Below are positions 1 through 11,800 of a stretch of 64,000 nt of DNA, one piece after another (positions within the stretch are counted from its first letter, which is position 1; each line of letters starts with the position of its first letter). A program made the translations under genes and the position numbers. The notes under the pieces are model-generated. The model saw only the letters and a program-made list of their open reading frames with translations. It was not told the DNA's origin and made no database searches. This DNA is from Pontederia crassipes (Eukaryota > Streptophyta > Magnoliopsida > Commelinales > Pontederiaceae), in NCBI GenBank assembly GCA_030549335.1, contig CM060187.1, positions 54,518,203 to 54,582,202 of the forward strand, in the 5' to 3' direction.

Positions 1-1374
1 TTAATTATTAATATTAATAAATAATAATTTATTTTATGATAAATATTTTTTTATGAACTATTATCATAATCACAATTCAATCTTAATAATAAATCAATTA
101 TCAATGATTAATTATACTACTAATATGAATATAAATATCTAATATAATAATAATAATCACAGATAACTATAATCAATAACTTTACTTTTTACTAAACCGG
201 AGTCGGATGGGGTGAAATTAGGTCGTGTCCAATCATTTCTCAATCCAATTCGATTTTTTACATTGGAACCAGAGTCATGTTTGTTCATTAGATAGAAATC
301 GGGTTGGATCCATCAAGATATGATCCACGCCAAAATGATTCCAATTTAATCCATCCGATATTGAATAATGGAGCCGGATGAACTTTTGCAAATGTCAAAA
401 GACCACTTTATAAAGCTCTATATAGAAGATGAAACTCCTACTAAACCTACTTTGTCATGGCATTTTCTAGTCATTGATTAAAACATCCTTGCTACTAGTA
501 GAAAACTTCCAAACACTAAGAGAATGAAGTGAACTTTTTTTTTTAAAAGCCCCTTCAGGAATTCTGGGTCAGATGGTTACCAACTTATCTTCTACTAATA
601 CAATTAGAGAATAGTAGGTAATTTATTAGTATACTTTGTATTCAAGATCTTCATGAAAAGAATAAAGTATGAAATAAGGAAAAAGACAGTCGACGAATGA
701 GACTTGTCCAGTAGCAATGGCACTTACGAGCATCCAACTAATCACCACAATCATTTCTTCGAGATTGTAGGATATCATGTCCAAGCTTATCAGGCCGTGA
801 CAAGTAAGCAAGTAAGTTTCATCAAAGGTAGGAGGATCCACAAGAGATAATCCATACCATGAGTAAGATAAAGAGAACCAAACTATTCCTCCCAATTAAG
901 GTGGATATACTCAAGGCATTTGATCAACTTATTATCTAAGAATCAAAATCTCTCTCCAATATTTGCATCCTAATCATTTCTTGCATTATATCTCCTACCA
1001 TACATGCCCTATGGAATGGGAATGAAATAGAATGGTTCAAAATATAGTGCTATATCCGGAAAGGATGACCCATTGTCACCTTATATCATTGTGTTATGCA
1101 TGGAACATCCAACATACTTGATACAAGAAGCAATCGACAAGGGATAATAAACAACAATGAAGGCAGGAGCAAACGATCTTACGATCTCTCATCCCTTCTT
1201 CGAAGACAATATTCCTTTTCACATCTGAAACAAACTCCATATTCCCTTTACAAATCCAAATCTTAACAAATAAAATATCTGAGTCTTCAATGCATGCTTG
1301 TTTAAGGACGCCAATTTATCAGTCTGAGAGTTCCAATCATCCATGACAGATTACGCAAGGTGCACTCCTCAAGG
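1..1374. other. intergenic, no gene seen
   Basis: This stretch is AT-rich and has no reading frame with recognisable protein similarity. The 89-codon minus-strand frame at 626-895 has no family I know and ordinary composition, so I do not call it. The 190-400 part has patches such as cggatg and gggttgg that look like the remains of a hAT-type MITE, but no ends could be defined. Confidence 0.5.
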
Positions 1375-1529
1375 GATGTTTGGTACGAGGTCACTGGATT
1401 GCAGAACAAATAATTTCGTTCTCAATATATTCTTGTCAATATTTTTATTTTTTCTAGTTCTCGAAATGACGATGAATGAGTCTCACACAATCTTAAAAAA
1501 TGATGTTTGAATCCCCGTACCAAACACCG
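1375..1529. mobile_element. short MITE with GTTTGGTACG inverted ends
   Basis: The left end reads gatgtttggtacgagg. The right end, read on the other strand, begins ggtgtttggtacgggg, so about 13 of 16 bases match as terminal inverted repeats around a core of roughly 125 bp. Ends beginning GGTGTTTGG are typical of PIF/Harbinger (Tourist-like) MITEs. I could not fix a target-site duplication, so the family is an inference. Confidence 0.45.
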
Positions 1530-1863
1530 CCAGAGTGCATGATCAAAGGATTTGGAGGTTCCTTTTTTGCGAACCACCCATAAGACTAATTACAAGAGAG
1601 TAGAGACATAATAGCAGATTGGGGGCCTCAGGGGAATGTGTTGCATGCCTAAAACATCACTGATCCAACATTGCTGCACATAATTATTTATTTTTGCACA
1701 TATTCGAATCGCTACCATTGATTGAAGCCTGGTTTTCATCTAATCTGTGGAACATGCATGGACAACAAGGAAAACCCAGCTCCAGCTGGGCAGTACTTAT
1801 CGGAGCAACCTGCTGGTGACACCGGAAATCGAGATGTCGAGCCAGCAAACATCATTCCTATAT

Positions 1864-1866
<3 letters not shown>

Positions 1867-1898
<32 letters not shown>
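1867..1898. repeat. (TA)n microsatellite
   Basis: An uninterrupted AT dinucleotide run of about 32 bp, followed by ttgtacatata. It is a simple repeat with no coding meaning. Confidence 0.95.
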
Positions 1899-1901
<3 letters not shown>

Positions 1902-2414
1902 ACATATAGTGCACGTCCTCCTGCCGTGAAATGGGCACTACCGTCGGTAGGTTGGATGGGGCTGATGCTTGTTTTCGCTCCTGAATAGATGAACCCCCAC
2001 TGGCCAGTGCAGGTATAATTTCTGTGAAGTGGCGGAGGAATCTGGATGGCCGGATTGATGTGTCACCTTTCAGTACTCTCCAAGAACTACAATACAATTA
2101 TGCATTCAACTCGCCGAGGGCGAGAACTACCATCCACGCATAATGGAATCAGACTCGCGAACCGCGATAGACCCGAGCTGGTACCGCAGGCGGGACTTCA
2201 AATTTTGCGACAGAAGCAAAGAGGACTTGCTTACAACCCGTCTTCCACAGAGACGGAGCTCATGGTTCCACCTCAAGCATTAGGAGCCCTTTGTTGGCTG
2301 ATGCAATGGGGTCCCCTCCCTCCTACCATGCCTGCATAATTTCATTGTAACCAAGGCGCTTCCCAACAATACTAGTCAAGAGGTAATTTGATCCATACTG
2401 TGAAGGTGATTCTA

Positions 2415-2770
2415 TGATGTTTGTCAACACAAATCCAATAAAAGAGTGTATGGATTACCAAATGTTCAGTTTGTCCCATACTGTTCGAAGGCATATAGAT
2501 TGTTAGGTAGGAAGGACCGTAAGGTGATGGTATATCTACAAAATAAAGCAATAAAGAAGACGAGAGATTTCCAAACAAAACATTAGCTCACATTCAAGTA
2601 GTATGAATGTGTTTGCATGGTGTTTGTCATAAGAAGACATTGCTCTGACAACCCAAAAAATCATGTATGGATTGCAAAATATTTGGTTTTGTCCTATGCT
2701 ATTTGAAGGCATAATGATCTTTGTAGGACTGTAAGGTAATGGTAATATACAAACTAAAGCAATAAAGAAG
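2415..2770. repeat. diverged direct duplication of about 150 bp
   Basis: Two similar blocks lie head to tail, at about 2415-2560 and 2618-2770. Both run through tgtttgtca, then gtatggatt, a cag/ggtttgtcc motif, gaaggcata, a gtaaggt step and the ending gcaataaagaag. The copies differ by many substitutions and small gaps, so the duplication is old. No coding potential is seen in either copy. Confidence 0.75.
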
Positions 2771-3376
2771 TCATTGGACTGGTTAAAAATACTAAAAGCC
2801 ATAAAAAATTAAAAATGTACTATCAATTGGCATCTTAGAAAGACCGGATATGTAATGTATTAATAGACCTTAGCACATAATAAACCATAAAATATGATTA
2901 GCACATCGCTGCTTTAAAAAGTTATCATAAATAGTATTTTTTTTACTCCTCCCAATGAGAAAATTCACCCTCGACAAGATCGAACTGCGACGCAACAGAG
3001 GCAGATGCAAAAATCGAAGGAATGAACAAGGCAATTTGTCAAACATCAAATCTGCAGTTTATTTGATAGCTTCATTCACTCAAACAATGAAGAAAATTGA
3101 CAGGGATAATGTTATACAGAAATAGCTAAAAGGTTCGATCTTTGACATGAATCCTAAGACAAATCATCAAATATAGAAGATCGAAACTTGCAAATTCTCA
3201 AGCTTCTCTCGTGTTGCGCCTTTAAGATTCAAACTTTATTACAGTTTGGGGCAATTGACAGAGAAGCATACACTGTCGCAATCATATTCTTAGAGCAAAA
3301 TTCCTCAAAGCAGAGCAGGCATAACGACTTACGCCCCGAAGAACTAAGCGGAGGCAGCGCGTAAGAAATTATTTTG
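2771..3376. other. intergenic, downstream of the DUF538 gene
   Basis: AT-rich sequence with no gene recognised. It lies immediately 3' of the minus-strand gene ending at 3377 and must hold its 3' UTR and polyadenylation signals. I could not single these out with confidence. Confidence 0.4.
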
Positions 3377-3910
3377 TCACCTCGCCGCTGCCTTCAGGGC
3401 ATTGCCGTCGCCACGACCTTCGTCAGGGCAGTTCATGCCGCAGCCGCAGCCGGGACACTCGTAGAAGTTGTCAAGAGGAAAATCTGCGGAGGCGACGCCG
3501 ACGGAGAACTGGAGGTTGTTGCCGCCGCGTACGACCTCGACGATGTTGAGCCAGAAGAAGAGCACCTTGACGCTAACGCCGCGGAGGCGGTCGAGGCGGT
3601 CGCGGGCGATCCGGCCGGAGATGGTGGACTGGTAGCGGAGCTGGTAGGATCCCTCGAGGGAGAAGCTGCAAGTGCTGTTGAAGCGGGCGGAGAAAGCGCC
3701 GGTGGAGGCGTCGAGGTCGTAGTCCAGCGCGCCCCTGGGGAGGATGCCGACGGGGAAGTCGTAGGATTGCAAGACCTCGTAGGCCGACGGCTTCTGATCG
3801 CCCTTCAGGCCATCGCTGGCTTCGTTCGGGAGTGAGATCAGGGCCTCCGAGAGTTGGTGGCGGAGGAGGAGCAGGAAGGAGAGGAGTGAGAAGAAGCGAA
3901 ACGGCGACAT
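3377..3910 (-). CDS. DUF538 / SVB-like secreted protein
   Basis: A single-exon gene of 177 aa belonging to the plant DUF538 family, which includes Arabidopsis SVB (trichome branching); the biochemical activity is unsettled. I chose the ATG at 3910 because it is followed directly by a signal-peptide-like stretch (FRFFSLLSFLLLL), whereas an ATG 13 codons upstream would bury it. Hallmarks follow in order: PSAYEVLQSYDFPVGILPRG near residues 40-60, a YDLD then F-N-STCSFSLEGSYQLRYQS block near 63-95, and GVSVKVLFFWLNIVEVVR near 110-130. The C-terminus is Cys-rich (ECPGCGCGMNC). Length and motif order are normal for the family, so it looks intact. The coding strand is very GC-rich compared with its surroundings. 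Assignment to the family is firm; the role is not. Confidence 0.9.
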   Translation of the reverse strand: MSPFRFFSLLSFLLLLRHQLSEALISLPNEASDGLKGDQKPSAYEVLQSYDFPVGILPRGALDYDLDASTGAFSARFNSTCSFSLEGSYQLRYQSTISGRIARDRLDRLRGVSVKVLFFWLNIVEVVRGGNNLQFSVGVASADFPLDNFYECPGCGCGMNCPDEGRGDGNALKAAAR

Positions 3911-3949
3911 TGTTGTGTTCTCGTTCTGTTGGGTCAACAGGGTCGCCAA

Positions 3950-5802
3950 TCAGACTCGTATTAAATGTCTGGTTTCGTTCGTATAAATTTCTTCCCGATC
4001 TAATCTTAAAATTCAAAACCTTTCAAACTCTACTTTCTAATTTCGAAATATTATGTCATGTCATTTTTTATATATTAAAGAAATAAGAGTATAGTTCGTA
4101 TTTGTAACTATTAGAAAAGCAATTAGATAAACTTTTGAATTAAGTTAAGGAAGGAAAAATAAATGCCATGTCCGATTGGATGCGGAAAAAATGCACTTGA
4201 GAAGGTTGTCAAGGAAATAATCTTAGAAAAAACGAGTGATTTCAAATTTGTTATTTATTTTACTAAAACTTATTTTGTTAATAAAAATGTAAAAAAAAAC
4301 GTTTAAAATTTGAAGTTAGGAGATTCACATTCTCAATCACTTAGAATTGTAAATTTTTGCTGCAAACATTTCCAACACGATCACAACGTTTTCTCCAAGA
4401 TTGATGTTGCAATAATTGTGCATGTGATTCTACTGCATTTTTTTGTCATCAATTGGGAATCATACTGCAACGGCCATTTTCACATGCATGGCGACACGTC
4501 TAAATATATCTGATATCTGACTGACACGGCGCACGGTGGTACATCATCTTTCAATCGTATGGTGCTGACAGAAATTAGTTAAATTTGATGTAATAATTAA
4601 TTATCTAACTCCTTTTCCAACGAAAAGAAATTGCAAGCCAAAATATTTTCATATAAAAATAACGAGTTGAATTTAAAATCTTAGAATGAGACAAAAAATA
4701 TTTATTTATTGTCCACTCGAGATCCTCATTATTTTACAACCTTCATCCTTTAATTTTAGTAAAGGAAATGATTAAGATTTGAGGGCAACAATAAGAAATT
4801 TATTAAATTTTAACTTTTTTTTATTATTCCTTTCAAATGGAATTAATTCTATTTTTTTAAACTAATGTTAAATAGGAATTAATAACCGATATTTAACATA
4901 AGTAAAACGATGCATATTCAAATGCTCTCAAACAACCATTTCCCTTGTTCAATTATTCCAATTGCTCTCAAACAATTCCTACATTTTTTTTTTCATTTAC
5001 CGTCTAGTGTCCGAGAAGTTGTGCCGATCGTTTAATATAAGAACATAATACTAAAAAGTATTTGATATAAAACTGATTATTTTATTTTATAATTTTCAAA
5101 TCTACTATATTATCTCGTTTGATTAAAATAAATTATTCCGATAATTTTGAATTACCACTTTACAAAAAAAAGTGACTTTCTAAATTACTCGGAATGCAGA
5201 AAATATTCGTTCCATCAAAAGTTTTATTTTAAATATTTTATTACTAATTTTTGTATTATTTAATTTTTTTACAAATAACTCTTAATTTGTTTCACTTTTT
5301 TTTATCTATATTAACTTTTTTCTTTATAATAATATGTGATTAAAATCTAAAATAAGTTTTAAAGATAATTTAGTAATTTATTCTTTAATTTTTTTATTTT
5401 TTATTTATATTATCAATATGTATTAAACATTATAGTTTGTATTATTAATAATTTAAATAATAATAATTTATTTAAATAATGATCTAAATTATTGATTAAT
5501 TAAAATGATAATGCACAAAATAATTCGTAAGAAGTGTGCGTAATGTTCAGAGCCTCGGCCCACAGTTGTTTACAAACAATTTCTACATCTTGTTCACAAC
5601 TACACTTTGGTCAAGTTCGGCTCAAAAATACATTCCGAAAGGCCCAATCTCACCACTTGCAAAGCACGAGATTGAAAATTGCAGTTTCCGCAAATGCCCT
5701 CTTTCCCGCTCAAAAAATGTGAGCGGTGACTAGCGAATCCGGAGAGCCTACGAGCGAAGGGAACTAGGAAAGAAAAGACTGCTGCGTGTCTCCGGCGAAG
5801 TG
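3950..5802. other. intergenic between divergent DUF538 and FANCI genes
   Basis: The two flanking genes are transcribed away from each other, so this 1.9-kb gap must hold both promoters. It is strongly AT-rich with many A and T runs, especially 4550-5520. GC rises abruptly near 5690, just before the FANCI start. No repeat family, RNA gene or further reading frame could be supported. Confidence 0.5.
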
Positions 5803-8800
5803 ATGTCGGCTGCGGGCGCCGCCGTCGATGGAGTCCTACACCGCGTCCATCGCCGTTCGGCGGAGCCTCTCACTGTCGATTCGATCGTCCGCCTTGCCGG
5901 CGACCCATCCGCGTCCCTACCCTCCACCGCCACCGCCGCCGCTCTCGTCTCCCTCCTCGAAGCCTCCTACTCCTCGACCGGAAATGGCGCATCCTCCGCA
6001 TCCTACCTATCCTCCCTCCTCTCTATCGTTGCCCGCTCCCCTCCCTCTTTCTCATTCTCCTCTTCTTCTCTCCTCCCTCCTCCTATCATTCCTCCGCCGC
6101 TGCCGCAGCTGTGGCGACGTCGCCGCTGGAGAAGTCTCCTCCGTCCTCAGCCTCTTTGGTCCTCATTTACCCTCCATCGATCGCGCTCACATCCCGGACA
6201 TTTTGGACGTCCTATGCTCCGGCCTCGGTGAGATCGTCGACCCGGATGATGCTCTCCCCCTTAACCTCCTTCCGCGTCTCCTCGACCTTTCCGCAGGCGA
6301 TGCCTCTGGAAAGGAGCTCGTGGATTCCACGATCGAACGCTTCCTTGCCGCCGAATGGTCTAAGGCCGTGCTGCTCAAGGTCGTCTCGCTCCTGCGCGAG
6401 CTTCCGGCGATGGTCTCAAGGGTTAAACTTTTAGATCTCCTCGAGAAGGCCTTCGACGGAATGAGGACGGTTGATCTCCAGGATTTGCCATCAGTAGTCT
6501 ATCAACTTCTCCTCTTGGCCTCTTCCAGGGGGTCCAACAAGAGGGCAGTGATCAAGGGAATTCTTGGATTCTTTGAGGGGAGCTTGAAGGGCCCGCCTTC
6601 GATTGTCCGCCAGGTGTGTGGGACGATCTTGATGCATGTAAACTTCGCGGTGAAGCAGGACCCCTCGTTGGGGCAGGAGTTGTTGAATGTGGTTCGAGCC
6701 CATCCTCGGGTTCTCAACCACTTTGCATTCTCCGTGCTGTTCTCGGTGGCGAAGGTATCACGCTTCAGAGAAAGCTGCATCGCCGCACTCAAATTAGCCG
6801 TCATCTCCGCCCACCGAGATTACAGGGTCGTAAGGTGAAGAACTGAAACTTCCGTTTTGAAGTCTATATCTGGAACTTTCTCCGTTTCCTGTAATTGAGA
6901 TACTAACATTTGTAGGGATTGTAAGTGGTTGCCAGAATGCCTGAAAGAAGAGTGCCTGGAAACTGTTAAATGCATACAGGAAGCCCTGATAAAATCAGTT
7001 AGTTTCAAATTTGGTCTAAACTAAGGTTTATGACGCACTTCATTGTGATATAGTGAGAAAACTTGGTTATATTGCAGGTTAATGAGAGTGGCTGTGGTCG
7101 AGAACATGTTGTACCTAGTATTGTGCAGTTTGGTTTTGTCTTGCTGGAATCTGTTGATGGGGAGAATTGTGAACAGGAGGGTACTTCTTCAGGTTTCATG
7201 GATATCGAGGAACTTGGTACTCTGATGTTGAAGACACTGTTTGAGATCCATGATATGTCTAGAAATGAGGTTAGTCTGAGTTTACCTGAAAGAAGTCCGA
7301 CTAATGAATGATGCTTGCATGTTTAAAAATGTTCAATTACTTCTGGATGATTTATTTAATTCCATTTGTACAGGGAGACCAAATAAAAGTGTGAAAGTTA
7401 GCAGTTCAAGACCTCTTTTCCAGGCTCTTAATCAATTGTTCTTATTCTCTTTCATTGCTTACGATGCAGATAATTCAGCAATGCAATTTTCTCATCCTTT
7501 CTCTGAAGCCTCAAAAGAGCATGCCAATCATCAAGTAAAAGGAATATTAACTGAGCTACAACTTATTTTGATGTAGCTCAAGTACATATCTTGATAGACT
7601 ATTATTTTCTTTGATAGATTGCTCGGTAATCTGGTTCAAAGCTTCCCTTACCCTATGTTGGAATATGTATCACGACTGAAGGAATTACTGGACTATTTCA
7701 CTTTCTTGCAAGAAGGAACTGCAGTTGCTGTTGTTCATGCTATTCTGCCACTTAGTAGATTCAGCCATTCCCTACAGGTGTGTGGAAGTATCCTAGCATC
7801 AGTGACCAATCTGAAATGGGCATAGTCTCAATTTATCCATGCATAGTCTCGGTTTATCCACTGACATCAAGATCTACTTGATTACTGCAGGATTACTTAG
7901 TTTTAGTTATTCGAAAGGCTATGTTTAAACGGGAAAATACAGTTCGAGCAGCCGCTGCTGAAGCTATTATCGATTTGATTGTCATGGAAAATAAATCCAC
8001 AAAAAGTTCTTTAAATTCTTTACAAGATTCTTCAAGTCAAGCAAGTTGCAGCCAGCAGGCTGACATGCCTAATGGTATGGTAGGAGGTCTTTTTAATGAG
8101 CTCAATGGACTGCTCCGAAGATGTCTCTGTCAGCAGGTGTGCTTTATGTTTGTCAAATGTCCACACATTTTTTTTTCGGTTACAAAGGGAGGCCAAGGGC
8201 CTAGACCATATCTTTCTAAGAACTGATAAGTTATTTTTGACAGGCTAGAGTAAGAGGGATTCTTTATCAAGGCCTCATAAAGCTTGTCATTTTGGAACCG
8301 CCTATTGCAAATTCTATCCTTGATCTTCTCTGGCCTCATTTCCTTCGCTTTTACCAAGAGGTAAGGTTGTGTACATTTTTCGTTTCATAAGATCTTTCTA
8401 CAGGTTAAAGCATTGATTGGCTTCCTTGTTGTCATTGGTTCATAATGTTCTATTCTTCATTTCTTATTGACAGGGTACCAAAACTCCCCTTCAACTTGAG
8501 GTTTGCTTCAAGTTGGAGAATGGAAAAGTATGTTCAGTAGAACCTCTGGACTGCCTTATATCTTGTGTATCTTGGATTCTGCATCTTCAGCCACATAGCA
8601 AATCTGCACATCACCCTGAAAATTCTTGGCCATGCTTTGGGTTCTCTCTTTCACAGGACAATGAGGTAGTCCTGCAATTCCTATTCAATATTTCTTGTAA
8701 AATTTCAATTTGTGCAATGCAATCATATTCTTTTCTTAAAGCTTCTGTAGATTGGTAAAACAACACCTGGAGAGTCATTCTCAAATGCCTTATCAAACAT

Positions 8801-11800
8801 AAAAAGGCATCTAAAAGGTTACAGATCAGAAGGTTGAATTTTCCACTCCCTTTACATTGTTTAACTGACTGTGAAACTTCTTTTGAATTTTTATCGAACC
8901 ATTGTTGGTTTCTTTTCCTTTCTCAGATGCTGTAGGTCAGTGTCAAGATACTGATCTCCTTTCACTTCAAGGAGAGAAATCATTTTATCATGGCCGACTT
9001 TTGCTTGGGATCATTGAAGTACTTGTTAATGTTGCTGCTTCAGGTTTAGAAACAGCAAAAGAAGAAGAAAACCATACACTCCAGAAAGAAATTATGGAAC
9101 TTGTCAAATCTTATGATATAATTGAAAAGGAATTAAGCATGAACAAGCAGAGAGCTGGAAATAGAAAAGGTCCTTTGAAAGACCTCTCTGATAAGGTCAA
9201 TAATGAGTCCAAAGACTATGCACAAGTACCTCAACTGAGAACCTTCTTTGCAACCTCTACTGTGCAACAGCTTCTAATATCTGTGGTTAGGTCATACAAT
9301 GCCTATTCTTCTAATAGACAGAATATATTATCTGCTACTGAAAGAAGCAATCAATCATATTCATGTATGGAAGATTCATGCTTGCAATTAATATCATTCA
9401 CGTTAAAAGCATGCCTTCATCATCTGCAATACATTGCTGCTACAAGAAGTGGGCTTGGTTGTGATCCTTTGACAACAATATTGCATGGGGATATTAAACA
9501 GCTTGGGAAACCATTAATGCAGCTGGTTTGGCTACTCAAGTCACATTTGGAACAAGAGGACAATATCAAAAAAAGAGAAGTCAAGGGCAAAAGAAAATCA
9601 GAATGTAAAGGAGACCAACTTTCTCTATCATTTTTATGCTTGCATGAATTTCTTAAGTTGAACTTGTCTGGAACCAGTTTTGCTGAACTGATCAAGGATA
9701 TGAACTCTTTTGCTGAACTGGATCCTGAAATCTTAAGACATGATGTTGAAGGTGGTTCTCAGGATCGTGCCTTTATGGAAGAAGGCCAACATGCCAGAAG
9801 TTTGCATTTGTTTCTTGAGCAAAGGTTAAAACCAATATATTCCTCACTTCTGGCACATTCACTTTTCAGTGAGTCTGTGGTAAGCACAAAATGTGTCCTC
9901 ATTTACTTATATTATTTGAAAGAATTATGTTCTAGCTACGTAATTTTGTTCTTCTATTAGATATGTTCTTTGACAAGTTTCCTGAGTTTTCATAACACTC
10001 ATACATCTTTTTTTTCTTTTATTTATTGTTTGACATCGATAACGATTGATTTGCAAACTGCCTAGATGCACCCAACCAACTAACAGTTTGTTTAGGTACA
10101 CTCAACTAGTCTTGGATATGTGTAACTTTTTATTTTGGCTGAATATAAAAGTGGGTTACAAAAAGGTTGTTAGAGTTTGAATTCCTATTTAAGATTTAGA
10201 TTTGGAGTGAGACAGACTTATAGTTTATTTAATTAACATTTTGTTTTTTCTATTTGGTTAGGATTATTATTATTTATTTGGTTATGATTTTTTGTTTATC
10301 ATTGAAATTTGAGCTTTCCCAAGGGGTAGGAATGCATGATTGATTAAAAGGTTATAAATATGTAACGCTCTGCGGCCGAACCCTAGGCGACACTACATTT
10401 GCATGATTCTTCATAACCTAATTACATTTGACATCACAAAGGGAGCATACTAATATAGAAACAATTAACTTAAAACACAACAAAAGACTTCATAATCATA
10501 TTGTTGAAGAATCTCCAAATCAGATAGAGATTCTGGAAATAAATATTTGTGTTGAAGATTCTCCAAATCAGGATTCTGGAAATAAATATTTAGGTCAATA
10601 AATATTTGATATGATAAGAGAAATTGCTGGAGATAATTGAGGGCCAATAATTTCTCCATATCAGCAATGATTCCTCATTCCTGTGCAACAGCCAGCAATT
10701 ACTTTCCTTTTGTAGTGAATTTCTATTTTTGATATTTCCATGTAGTCTTCTATATATGAGGACACATTGTTATCAATAGTGATATGGAAAACAATATTTT
10801 CTTCTACATGGTATCAGAGCAACGATCCTAGATCGGGGTTCTGTACCTTTGTCCTTTCTCTCCTTTGTTCCTCTTCTCCACCCTTTGCTTTCCAGCGACT
10901 CCTCTCTGCCCCACAGGGGCATCTCTGCAGCTTTGCTGTCACATTTATATGATACCCTAAGTCCTTGAGGGCTTCCTACGCCTTTGAGGCGTCCTGCACT
11001 CCATAAGGAGTGTCCTACTGAGATTTGGCTTGCAGTAGTTTCTGCTATATATATATTTTTTATCCCAATGGATTCTTCTCTCATTTCTTCTGGCGTTCTT
11101 TCTGTTGCTGAAGCCAAATTTCCTACCCCCTCTTCTCATGTTGTTCAGGGTACTACCATAAAACTCAATGGTACCTCGAATTATACACTTCGATCTCAAG
11201 CTTTTCGAATTTCTTGGTGGACAGAAGAAGTTATATATCATTACAGGGGCTGTTTTGAAACCCACTGATGAAGGATTAGAGAAGTGGGAACAAGACAATT
11301 ACCTTGTCATGAACTGGTTGATGAATAGCATTGAGCAACGAATATCTGCCAACCTACTTTACAAAAAGAATGCCAAGGAGATATGGTCCAGTCTTGAGAA
11401 GAAATATTCACAATAATCTAGTGATGCCGAACTTGCTGATATTTATCGTCGCATCTGGTCGATTAACCAAGGTGATATGTCGTTAGTAGATTACTACACT
11501 GTTATGGAATCATTATTTGAAGAACTATCCATTTTTGATCCATCATGTTGCGAGAAGCAAAATAATCAGAGGGTAAAGTGGCAGACCTATTGATTTCTTG
11601 ATGGACTTAGTTCTCAAACCAAGCTGTCAAAGATCAGATGTTATCCTCTAATGTCATCCCTGACTCAGAAATGGTATACAATCGTCTTCAAAAGGTTGAG
11701 TCCAACACTCAGCCTACTATGATTTCTGCAGACACCATTGCTCTTGCTGTTGGTCGTGGTTCAACTGTATCTGGCTCGCGTCGTGGACGAGGACATGGTC

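Noticed and set aside
626-895. 89-codon minus-strand frame as a small membrane protein
   Set aside because: No recognisable motif, no splice or promoter context, and typical AT-rich composition; a chance frame.
3374-3835. 153-codon plus-strand frame opposite the DUF538 gene
   Set aside because: It is antisense to a clear DUF538 coding exon, and its Ala/Gly/Val/Glu composition is the shadow of GC-rich codons.
5828-6838. 336-codon frame starting [14 protein letters not shown] as the true FANCI exon 1
   Set aside because: Its first 80 residues are Pro/Ser-rich low complexity, whereas the other frame from 5803 gives a family-like N-terminus. The later part of this frame is genuine FANCI and is used in the gene model.
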